DNA of 7,628 nucleotides from an uncultured Bacteroidota bacterium (GTDB lineage: Bacteria; Bacteroidota; Bacteroidia; Chitinophagales; Chitinophagaceae). Under the pieces are notes generated by a model. That model ran no database searches. It saw only the letters and a list, made by a program, of their open reading frames with translations, and was not told the origin of the DNA. The DNA is taken from the NCBI GenBank assembly GCA_946479055.1, contig CAMLEX010000218.1:1-7628 (forward strand). The letters are read 5' to 3'. The translations under genes were made by a program, and so were the position numbers. Shown here one piece after another: positions 1 through 5,984 of this stretch. Each line of letters begins with the position of its first letter. Position 1 is the first letter of the stretch.

Positions 1-1
1 G

Positions 2-280
2 CCTAAAAAAGCAGCTAAGAAAGTGGCCCGTAAACCTTCTGTAGCATTTATGAAAGCGCTTACCCCAAGCGCAGCATTGGCAGAAGTAGTAGGAAGCAAA
101 CCATTGCCACGTACTGAAGTAGTAAAAAAATTATGGGTTTATATCAAAGCAAATAAGCTACAGGATAAAGCCAACAAACGCATGATCAATGCTGACGCCA
201 AACTGAAACCAATTTTCGGTGGCAAAGCCCAGGTATCTATGTTTGATATGGCCAAGCTCATTTCAAAACACGTAAGCTAA
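2..280 (+). CDS. SWIB/MDM2-domain protein with lysine-rich N-terminal tail (5' partial)
   Basis: This is the 3' part of a gene whose reading frame is open to the left edge of the window, so the true start lies outside. The first visible residues (PKKAAKKVARK) form a basic Ala/Lys tail like those of bacterial histone-H1-like proteins. The remaining ~75 residues match a SWIB domain: TPSAALAEVVG, then the LPRTEVVKKLWVYIKANKLQDKANKR core, an INADAKLKPIFGG segment, and a C-terminal helix with MFDMAKLISKHV. A GTG at 23-25 could be read as a start, but the frame continues upstream with the same tail-like composition, so I treat it as internal. Bacterial SWIB proteins are small and thought to be chromatin- or DNA-associated; the basic tail suggests nucleic-acid binding. 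The exact role is unknown. The gene is closed by a strong terminator, so it is probably the last gene of its transcript. Confidence 0.9.
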   Translation, partial: PKKAAKKVARKPSVAFMKALTPSAALAEVVGSKPLPRTEVVKKLWVYIKANKLQDKANKRMINADAKLKPIFGGKAQVSMFDMAKLISKHVS

Positions 281-296
281 AACACATGTGTGAATT

Positions 297-329
297 AAAA
301 AAAGCACCCGCTTTATGGGTGCTTTTTTT
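297..329 (+). terminator. Rho-independent terminator after the SWIB gene
   Basis: GCACCC (304-309) pairs with GGGTGC (317-322) around a 7-nt loop. The stem extends with seven A-T pairs (297-303 with 323-329), and the downstream arm is a run of seven T. It lies 16 nt after the SWIB stop codon. Because the A-run and T-run flank the GC stem symmetrically, it could also terminate transcription from the right, although no minus-strand gene enters from that side. Confidence 0.9.
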
Positions 330-383
330 GTGTCATTTTTCCAGTGAAACCCTTTTCCGTCTTATAGCTTCATTGATCCAACC

Positions 384-391
384 TATTTTTG
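384..391 (+). promoter_or_regulatory. Candidate Bacteroidota -7 box for the DUF2905 gene
   Basis: TATTTTTG matches the TAnnTTTG -7 consensus of Bacteroidota sigma-ABfr promoters exactly. It ends only 4 nt before the ATG at 396, so the transcript would start at or very near the start codon. No TTG lies at the usual 17-23 nt upstream, so the -33 element is missing or weak. The site is after the SWIB terminator, where a new promoter is expected. Confidence 0.4.
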
Positions 392-395
392 CATT

Positions 396-620
396 ATGAA
401 CAGCGATACAGGAAAATGGATCATTGTCATTGGTGTTTTCATCATTATCGCAGGTGTAATCATCTATTTCTTTCATGATAAACTTCACTGGATTGGCCGT
501 CTGCCCGGTGATATCCGGGTAGAGAAAGAAAATTTCCGGTTTTATTTTCCTATCACTACGATGGTTATTTTGAGCCTGCTACTGACCCTTATCATCCAGT
601 TGATCCGCCGTTTTTTTTGA
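396..620 (+). CDS. DUF2905 family small membrane protein
   Basis: This 74-residue protein has two predicted membrane helices: residues ~8-26 (WIIVIGVFIIIAGVIIYFF) and ~51-69 (ITTMVILSLLLTLIIQLI). They are joined by a conserved polar segment with WIGRLPGDIRVEKENFRFYFPI. The GRLPGDI and ENFRFYFP motifs are the signature of the DUF2905 family, and the length is typical. The function is not known; the protein should sit in the inner membrane with the GRLPGDI loop on one face. The first in-frame ATG fits the first helix well and there is no Shine-Dalgarno sequence upstream, as usual in Bacteroidota. It appears monocistronic, between the terminator at 297-329 and the hairpin at 733-762. Confidence 0.9.
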   Translation: MNSDTGKWIIVIGVFIIIAGVIIYFFHDKLHWIGRLPGDIRVEKENFRFYFPITTMVILSLLLTLIIQLIRRFF

Positions 621-732
621 GCAATTGTTATACTAATTCTCCGAGTTTTAAAAGCTTATCATTTATTCCTGCTCCCGGAGGGCCAGTATGAGGACAGATC
701 CGTTAAAACATATTTCAAGATTGCCTTTTATT

Positions 733-762
733 CAACGGGGTTCTTTTTAAAGAATCCCGTTG
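733..762 (+). terminator. Long hairpin, possible terminator downstream of DUF2905
   Basis: CAACGGG (733-739) pairs with CCCGTTG (756-762). The stem continues through one G-T pair (740/755) and four further pairs (TTCT with AGAA), giving about 12 uninterrupted pairs around a 6-nt A/T loop. It is followed by CTGTTTTA, which is T-rich but not a clean T-tract. It lies 112 nt after the DUF2905 stop and 128 nt before the fructosamine kinase start. A terminator is the simplest reading; an attenuator-like or structured leader element is possible. Confidence 0.45.
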
Positions 763-863
763 CTGTTTTATTGCCGCTGCTGGTACCCGCAAAGCTTGTG
801 GATAAACCCGGGTGTATCAAACAGAAAGAGAAACGATATATTTTTATAAAAGTTATTGTCATT

Positions 864-871
864 TATTTTTG
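864..871 (+). promoter_or_regulatory. Candidate Bacteroidota -7 box for the fructosamine kinase gene
   Basis: TATTTTTG at 864-871 is an exact TAnnTTTG match and is identical to the box before the DUF2905 gene. It lies 19 nt before the ATG at 891, which would give a 5' leader of roughly 10-15 nt. No TTG is found at the expected -33 spacing; that region is an A/T run. The surrounding DNA is A/T rich, so a chance match is possible. Confidence 0.35.
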
Positions 872-890
872 AAATCTTCTCGCTTCATTT

Positions 891-1748
891 ATGTCGTTGA
901 AAAATATTTTAGAGGATTGCTCTTTAACCATCACCAGCTTTGAGCCGGTGCATGGCGGTGATATTAACCGATCTTATTGTTTATATAGTTCTGATGCAAA
1001 ATATTTTTTGAAAGTAAATGATGCCAATCTTTACCCGGCTATGTTTGAAAAAGAAGCCAATGGCTTGCAGGCCCTGACCAAAGAGTTGCCAACTCTTATA
1101 GTACCGCAGCCAATTAAATACGGCATTGTGCAGCAACAGCAATACCTGCTCCTGGAATGGATTGAACCAGGAAAACCAAAAACAAATTTTTGGGAAAACT
1201 TTGGTACCGCACTGGCAATAATGCATCAGCAACCACGATCTTATTTTGGATGGGAAGAGGACAATTATATTGGCAGTTTGCATCAGTATAATACCAAACA
1301 TGATTCATGGCATTTGTTCTATGCAGAATGCAGGATCATGCCTTTGGTTAGTCGATTATTCAATGCAGGCCTATTCACAAGGCAAGATGTAATGACAGCA
1401 GAATCTTTGTGCAAAAAATTCGATCAGCTATTTCCACAAGAGCCTCCTGCATTGCTGCATGGAGATCTGTGGAGTGGAAATTTTATGATAACAGCTACAG
1501 GCTCCGCAGGCATTTATGATCCCGCAGTTTATTACGGTCACCGGGAAATGGATATAGGTATGACAAAATTGTTTGGTGGATTTGATGAACGATTTTATGT
1601 TGCTTACAATGAAAAGTATCCCTTAGAAAAAGATTGGCAGCTACGGCTTCCGCTAACTCAACTGTACCCCTTATTGGTACATGCTGTTTTATTTGGCGGG
1701 CATTATGTGAGAAGTGCAAAGGATATCATGAAACGATTTGATGGATGA
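891..1748 (+). CDS. Fructosamine kinase family protein (FN3K/ketosamine-3-kinase like)
   Basis: This 285-residue protein is full length for the family. FN3K enzymes phosphorylate the sugar part of glycated amines (fructosamines, ribulosamines) using ATP, which destabilises the adduct and releases the amine; they belong to the aminoglycoside-phosphotransferase/protein-kinase-like fold. Visible landmarks are a nucleotide-loop segment HGGDIN (21-26), the probable ATP-contacting Lys41 (YFLKVN), Glu55 (FEKEANGL), the catalytic loop HGDLWSGN (190-197, Asp192 as base, Asn197 as metal ligand), and DPAVYYGHREMD (210-221, Asp210 as the metal-binding Asp), followed by MTKLFGGF. All core kinase residues are present, so it should be active. 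The first ATG agrees with family N-termini. It stands alone, convergent with the MocA gene. The natural substrate cannot be told: deglycation repair or Amadori-product use are both possible. Confidence 0.92.
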   Translation: MSLKNILEDCSLTITSFEPVHGGDINRSYCLYSSDAKYFLKVNDANLYPAMFEKEANGLQALTKELPTLIVPQPIKYGIVQQQQYLLLEWIEPGKPKTNFWENFGTALAIMHQQPRSYFGWEEDNYIGSLHQYNTKHDSWHLFYAECRIMPLVSRLFNAGLFTRQDVMTAESLCKKFDQLFPQEPPALLHGDLWSGNFMITATGSAGIYDPAVYYGHREMDIGMTKLFGGFDERFYVAYNEKYPLEKDWQLRLPLTQLYPLLVHAVLFGGHYVRSAKDIMKRFDG

Positions 1749-1796
1749 GAAATTGATATAGCAATGAACAAACATTTTTATCGAACGACAATCAAC

Positions 1797-1814
1797 AGCT
1801 AATTTAGTTTAGCT
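1797..1814. other. Small inverted repeat between convergent genes
   Basis: AGCTAA (1797-1802) and TTAGCT (1809-1814) form a 6-bp stem with a 6-nt loop in the short gap between the convergent fructosamine kinase and MocA-type genes; it overlaps the MocA stop codon. It has no T-tract on either strand, so it is at best a weak terminator element. Confidence 0.2.
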
Positions 1815-2898
1815 AAAAAGGCCAGCTAACCGGTTTATTTTCTTTATTGCTTGTATAAATCGCATTAAATATCTCGACTGTTTTTCTGCCTTCAATGCCC
1901 GTTACCAATGGTTGCCTGTCCTCCAGTATGGATAAGATAAAATCATGATCCTGCAAACGCAAATAATACCCGATGGGGTCAATAGTTTTAAAAAAATCGC
2001 TGTCTTCTTTTTCCCATTGAGCCAGCAAATTTTCTTCCCCGGGGATTGTCCAGATATCATTTTTTGGCGGGTCAACAATCGATGGCACACCCGCAATAAA
2101 CATAGCCCCACCATCTGTCTGCACACCTACCGAACCGCCGTTGGAACCATGTACATGTACTTTTGCATAAATACCCGGTTTCTGGGAATTGCTTACGATA
2201 ATATTGGCAATGCCGCCTTTTTTAAACTTTAAAATGGCAACAGCTGTATCCTCGACTTCAATATAGGGATGATTAATATTTTTAGAAACGCCATACAATT
2301 CTTCCAGATCATCATTCATGAACCATTGCAGCAGATCCAGTTGATGCGGGGCTTGGTTTACCAATACACCGCCGCCTTCTTTTTCCCAGGAGCCACGCCA
2401 GGGATCGCTTTTGTAATAAGTTTCATTGCGCCAGCCCAGCATTAAAATAGTTGCCAAAGAAGGACGGCCAATTTTTCCATCCATGATTGCATTTTTCATT
2501 CTTAATGACGATGCAAAAAATCTTCTTTGACTAACAACACCCAACTTTTTTTTATTTTTTGCAGCGGCCTCAATCATTGCATCGCAATCAGCCAGTGAAA
2601 TGGCCAATGGTTTTTCAACCAGCACATGGGCGCCTGCTTCAAAAGCTATAATGGCCGGACTTTTATGTTCGGGATGTGGCGTGCAGATGATCACCGCATC
2701 AACTTTTTCTTTCCTGATCATTTCTTCTACACTATTATACGCTTTTACTCCATAGTTGCCTGCAAAATCCTTTGCTCTTTCGGGGTTACGGCTTTGCACA
2801 GCTACCAGTGAACATTCATTGATTTGTTGCAAAGCTTTTGCATGCAGGTGGGCTACCTTGCCGCAGCCGATTATTGCCATTCTTAATTTATCATTCAT
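1813..2898 (-). CDS. Gfo/Idh/MocA family NAD(P)-dependent oxidoreductase
   Basis: This 361-residue protein has the two-domain layout of the family. The N-terminal Rossmann fold has AIIGCGKVAHLHA (8-20, dinucleotide loop G11-C-G13), the VDAVIICTPHPEH strand-turn (66-78) and the hallmark EKP (95-97, Lys96 probably catalytic/cofactor contact). The C-terminal alpha/beta domain (~125-350) carries WEKEGGGVLVNQAPHQLDLLQWF (171-193); GGG 175-177, His185 and Asp188 are the expected substrate-site residues. The family oxidises or reduces sugars, inositols, sugar acids and related polyols in the cytoplasm; there is no signal peptide here. The ATG is 1 nt after the TGA stop of the upstream MDR dehydrogenase, so the two are co-transcribed and probably translationally coupled. 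Both act on hydroxylated substrates, so successive steps of one pathway are likely. The specific substrate is not readable. Confidence 0.93.
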   Translation of the reverse strand: MNDKLRMAIIGCGKVAHLHAKALQQINECSLVAVQSRNPERAKDFAGNYGVKAYNSVEEMIRKEKVDAVIICTPHPEHKSPAIIAFEAGAHVLVEKPLAISLADCDAMIEAAAKNKKKLGVVSQRRFFASSLRMKNAIMDGKIGRPSLATILMLGWRNETYYKSDPWRGSWEKEGGGVLVNQAPHQLDLLQWFMNDDLEELYGVSKNINHPYIEVEDTAVAILKFKKGGIANIIVSNSQKPGIYAKVHVHGSNGGSVGVQTDGGAMFIAGVPSIVDPPKNDIWTIPGEENLLAQWEKEDSDFFKTIDPIGYYLRLQDHDFILSILEDRQPLVTGIEGRKTVEIFNAIYTSNKENKPVSWPF

Positions 2899-2899
2899 A

Positions 2900-3931
2900 T
2901 CAAGGCTTTAATATTACTTTCATCAATCCTTTTTCTTTATTGTATAAACGACTAAACCATTCAGCACCTTCTGCCAACGGCGCTTCCGCGGAAAGTATGG
3001 ATCGTACATTCAGTTTTCCTTCCGAGATCAGTTCTAGAATCTCGGGGTATTCACCGTTGATGGCACAGGAGCCCTGTAGTTTCAATTGTCTTGTTACTAT
3101 TTTTTGCAAGGGCAACTCAACATTCGGTGATAGATTACCAACTAAAACAAGCGTTCCGCCTTTTCTTACTAATTCAATTGCTTTATTAATGGTAGCGCCA
3201 ATACCAACCACTTCAATGGCGATATCCGCACCGCGGTTACCCGTCAAAGCATTGATCGTATCAATAAGAGCCGGATCGTCCGGGGTAAAGACATGATCAG
3301 CTCCCGATTGTTTGGCCAGGTTCAGCTTGCCGGGTTCTGTATCAACAGTGATAATATTTTTGCATCCCTTTATTTTCAATAACTGGATAACAAACATGCC
3401 TACCATTCCTGCGCCTATCACCAATATTGTATCATTTTCATGTAAACCCGCCAGGTAAATAGCATGGAGCGCTACGGCAGCAGGCTCGGTCAATGCGGCT
3501 TCGGTATAATTCACGTTTTCGGGTATAGCGTAGAGGATGTGTTGAGGAATAGTAACATATTCTGCAAAAGCTCCATTCTTTTTAAACTCTGGTGTAGATA
3601 CACCCAGCACCATTCTATCATCACTAAGGTTATACATTCCCTGTTGAGTGAACCAGTCATCCTGTTTATAAATAGTAGAATCAAATGTTACCCGGTCACC
3701 TTTTTCCCATTGAGTAACAGCAGCGCCTGTTTGTTCTATTATACCCGATGCTTCATGCCCCATGATAACGGGAGGGATCCTTCTGCCCGTGCTACCATCC
3801 ATACCATGCACATCGCTGCCGCAGATACCCACCGCTTTTATCCTTACCAGCACCTCGTCATCTTTTAGCTCAGGTTCAGCAACATCCTGATAAACGAGCT
3901 GCATATATTTTTCAAGTACCAGGGCTTTCAT
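2900..3931 (-). CDS. Zinc-type medium-chain (MDR) alcohol/polyol dehydrogenase lacking structural-zinc cysteines
   Basis: This 343-residue protein has normal MDR length. The GroES-like catalytic domain has GICGSD (35-40; Cys37 as catalytic-zinc ligand), GHEASG (58-63; His59, Glu60), GDRV (78-81) and TEPAAVALHA (148-157; Glu149). The Rossmann domain has the coenzyme loop IGAGMVG (172-178), and Asp197 ends the second strand, which favours NAD over NADP. Overall it resembles sorbitol/threonine/galactitol-type dehydrogenases. It is odd in that the structural-zinc lobe, normally with four Cys, reads with Lys89, Asp92, Thr95 and Ser103 at those positions, so only the catalytic zinc should be bound. 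It is the first gene of a minus-strand pair with the MocA-type oxidoreductase, preceded by a good promoter match. It is cytoplasmic. The substrate is probably a polyol or sugar-like secondary alcohol, by family; the exact one is unknown. Confidence 0.92.
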   Translation of the reverse strand: MKALVLEKYMQLVYQDVAEPELKDDEVLVRIKAVGICGSDVHGMDGSTGRRIPPVIMGHEASGIIEQTGAAVTQWEKGDRVTFDSTIYKQDDWFTQQGMYNLSDDRMVLGVSTPEFKKNGAFAEYVTIPQHILYAIPENVNYTEAALTEPAAVALHAIYLAGLHENDTILVIGAGMVGMFVIQLLKIKGCKNIITVDTEPGKLNLAKQSGADHVFTPDDPALIDTINALTGNRGADIAIEVVGIGATINKAIELVRKGGTLVLVGNLSPNVELPLQKIVTRQLKLQGSCAINGEYPEILELISEGKLNVRSILSAEAPLAEGAEWFSRLYNKEKGLMKVILKP

Positions 3932-3978
3932 AATTGTAAAAAAATGTGCTGTAAGTTAGGGCTGGCTAAGGAGTTCAA

Positions 3979-4008
3979 CTAAAATATTTTTTTCAGTTTA
4001 TTTATCAA
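3979..4008 (-). promoter_or_regulatory. Candidate promoter for the dehydrogenase/MocA operon
   Basis: On the minus strand TTG (4008-4006), then 19 nt, then TATTTTAG (3986-3979) fits the Bacteroidota consensus TTG-N17-23-TAnnTTTG with one mismatch in the -7 box. It would start transcription about 40 nt before the dehydrogenase ATG at 3931. It is the best two-element match in the window, though the A/T-rich setting makes chance matches possible. Confidence 0.45.
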
Positions 4009-4166
4009 TGTTGCCCGTATGTAATAAGCTTTGAGCTGGAGTAGCGTCGAAGTATATTTTACCGGCAATTGATTTGGGTGTTGTTCTTACAATGGTAAGT
4101 AAGGATTTTTTATTAGTTTCCGATACCTGGAGCTACAGCATGACCATTCCTCATTGAAAGAGCGCA

Positions 4167-4197
4167 TTGGAGATGACCAAAAAGATAAATAGGTTTA
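4167..4197 (+). promoter_or_regulatory. Candidate promoter for the 549-aa gene
   Basis: TTG (4167-4169), a 20-nt spacer and TAGGTTTA (4190-4197) fit TTG-N17-23-TAnnTTTG with one mismatch (final G to A). Transcription would start around 40 nt before the ATG at 4246. Confidence 0.35.
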
Positions 4198-4245
4198 CAT
4201 TCGTTTAGTTAAAGGATTGCTTCCCATAAAATATCAAACCCTTGA

Positions 4246-5895
4246 ATGAATAAGTCCGGGTCGATGATATCTCAACTGTTTTCTATACGCAACCGGTATG
4301 GGGAAAAATTTTCGTCGCAAAAATTGAATCTGTTAAATGCGCTGGATAAGGAAAAGATTACAAGTAAAAAAGCTTTACAATCTTATTATGACAGTTTACT
4401 TTTTCTGCTGGCATATCCTGATAACCGATCCGTTTACCAGTCCGCAGGCCAGTCATTGCAACAATTGCAATTGTATATTCAATCTCATCAAAATCTAAAA
4501 GCAGGATTATATAATTCCGGCATCACGAATACACGGCTTTGCGCAGCCTTCAGTTTCGAGATCGTAAAATGGCTGAGAAGCCGGCATCCAAATGATATTC
4601 GGTTCCACTCCTTTGAGGCAGATGACGGACAGATCCAATCCATCCTGGCGGTTGTTATGCCACGTATTGAATCAGAAATATTGCTGGATACCCATGGCGC
4701 CTGGAGATCATGGCTCAAACAATCTTTGAAAAAAGAAGAAGATATGCTGGACCGCCTGATTGCGATCTTCGACGAGACGGATATCCGTCCCGGAGTCAGG
4801 GATGAGCTTTGGGTAGCTATCGGAATAAATGCGGAAATTAATTTTCCCACGCATCACAGTCTCCCAGGTTCTTTAATTACTCCTTACTACCATCGTTCGC
4901 TCATTAAAAAGAATTTTATCCCACAACAGCGCGATACAAAACCCATCCCGGTTGAGCTGGATGAATCTGAAGCCGAATATATCATTGAATGCGGGAGGAT
5001 GATACTGGTGCGTCAGCTTCGCGAAATTGACCCAATCACTTTTACTTCGAGCCGTTTTGTTTCTTACTACCGTTTGCCCCGTGGTCTTTCGGTGGCATTG
5101 ATGGGTATGGTTCCTGAACGGAGAAGTCCTGTTGACAGCTATATGGGATACGTGGTTTTTAAGAATGGGCTGCCTATTGCTTATGCAGGTTCATGGATCC
5201 TGTTTGACAGCGGCCGGATCGGGCTCAATGTTTTTCCCGCTTACCGTGGCGGTGAATCCCAATACATTTTTGAACAGGTGTTGAAGCTGCACAGCGAAGT
5301 TTATCAGTTAAATCGTTTCAGTGTTGACCCCTACCAGATAGGAAAAGAAAACAGCGATGCCATTCAATCAGGAGCATTCTGGATTTATTACCGGGCGGGG
5401 TTTCGTCCTTTCCGTGAAGAACTGAAACAACTGGCAGAAGCCGAAGCCTTGAAAATAAAATCCATCAAAGGCTACCGGAGCCCGGCTCCGGTTTTAAAAA
5501 AACTGGCTGATTCAAGACTTGAAATGTTATTGAAAAAAAAGGCCGTGAGGTTTGATGCTACTGATCTGAGCCTGGTATATGCCAGGATACTGAAAGATCA
5601 ATACAACAATAACCGGAAACTGACGGAGGATTGCTGCTTTAATAAACTGATTGAGTGGCTGCAGTTAAAAAATTATCATGAAGAGAAACTTCAATTCATA
5701 TTAAAAAACTGGTGCGTTCTCCTTTTCAGCAACGAACAGGAACTGCGCCATAACAATGGATTAAAAAAGATACTCAAAAAACTGTTTGAATTAAAAGCAA
5801 GCGGATCAGAAGAAGATTATATAACTGAATTGCAAAGGGCAGGGGAGTTGAGAAAGCTCTTTGAGAGAATGTGGAACGAAAATATTGGATGGTGA
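4246..5895 (+). CDS. Conserved-looking protein of unknown function with a GNAT-like central segment
   Basis: I do not recognise this 549-residue protein as a named family. It has no signal peptide or membrane helix and is probably cytoplasmic. Residues ~1-235 look mainly helical. Residues ~240-390 read like an acyl-CoA N-acyltransferase (GNAT) fold: a strand pair MGYVVFKNGLPIAYAGSW (300-317), then IGLNVFPAYRGGES (325-338) where YRGGES sits where GNATs have the R/Q-x-x-G-x-G/A acyl-CoA loop, a helix, and FWIYYRAGFRPF (378-389), which resembles the terminal 'FY-x-x-x-GF' of GNATs. Residues ~395-549 are charged and helical (many Lys/Glu/Leu). An in-frame TGA directly precedes the ATG, so this is the earliest possible start; Met7 is an alternative. 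It appears monocistronic, between a divergent operon and a convergent gene. The GNAT assignment is inference by eye, and the substrate is unknown. Confidence 0.8.
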   Translation: MNKSGSMISQLFSIRNRYGEKFSSQKLNLLNALDKEKITSKKALQSYYDSLLFLLAYPDNRSVYQSAGQSLQQLQLYIQSHQNLKAGLYNSGITNTRLCAAFSFEIVKWLRSRHPNDIRFHSFEADDGQIQSILAVVMPRIESEILLDTHGAWRSWLKQSLKKEEDMLDRLIAIFDETDIRPGVRDELWVAIGINAEINFPTHHSLPGSLITPYYHRSLIKKNFIPQQRDTKPIPVELDESEAEYIIECGRMILVRQLREIDPITFTSSRFVSYYRLPRGLSVALMGMVPERRSPVDSYMGYVVFKNGLPIAYAGSWILFDSGRIGLNVFPAYRGGESQYIFEQVLKLHSEVYQLNRFSVDPYQIGKENSDAIQSGAFWIYYRAGFRPFREELKQLAEAEALKIKSIKGYRSPAPVLKKLADSRLEMLLKKKAVRFDATDLSLVYARILKDQYNNNRKLTEDCCFNKLIEWLQLKNYHEEKLQFILKNWCVLLFSNEQELRHNNGLKKILKKLFELKASGSEEDYITELQRAGELRKLFERMWNENIGW

Positions 5896-5984
5896 TCCGG
5901 TAGCCTATTCTGGCCACTCATTTGGTTTGTCCCGGTATATTTCTAAGATTTTGCCCTGCTTTAATTGTGAAGTTTGAAAAAAGA

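Larger units (their letters stand above)
3932..4245. other. Divergent intergenic region
   Basis: This 314-bp stretch separates the divergent MDR dehydrogenase (-) and the 549-aa gene (+). It holds one promoter-like pair facing each way, annotated separately. Its centre contains an open frame of 40 codons on the plus strand (4035-4154) that stops at TGA 4155-4157 and reads on in frame to a TAG ending at 4208. I do not recognise the peptide. I see no RNA gene, no strong hairpin and no insertion-sequence end. Confidence 0.6.

Noticed and set aside
981..1308. Two minus-strand open frames opposite the fructosamine kinase gene
   Set aside because: They lie fully inside a clear kinase gene with intact catalytic motifs; their translations are Cys/Phe/Trp-rich and resemble no protein.
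2145..2161. Palindromic CATGTACATGTAC-type sequence
   Set aside because: It lies within the MocA-type coding sequence, where it encodes VHVHG, so the symmetry comes from Val/His codons and not from an operator.
2838..3296. A 152-codon plus-strand open frame across the MocA/dehydrogenase junction
   Set aside because: It runs antisense to two well-supported genes and its translation (Ser/Pro-rich, no motif) is what an antisense frame of coding DNA gives.
3464..3868. A 134-codon plus-strand open frame opposite the dehydrogenase
   Set aside because: It is antisense to the conserved catalytic domain of the MDR dehydrogenase, with no recognisable domain.
4488..4850. A 120-codon minus-strand open frame opposite the 549-aa gene
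   Set aside because: It is contained in the longer plus-strand gene; the Ser/Ile-rich translation has no domain features.
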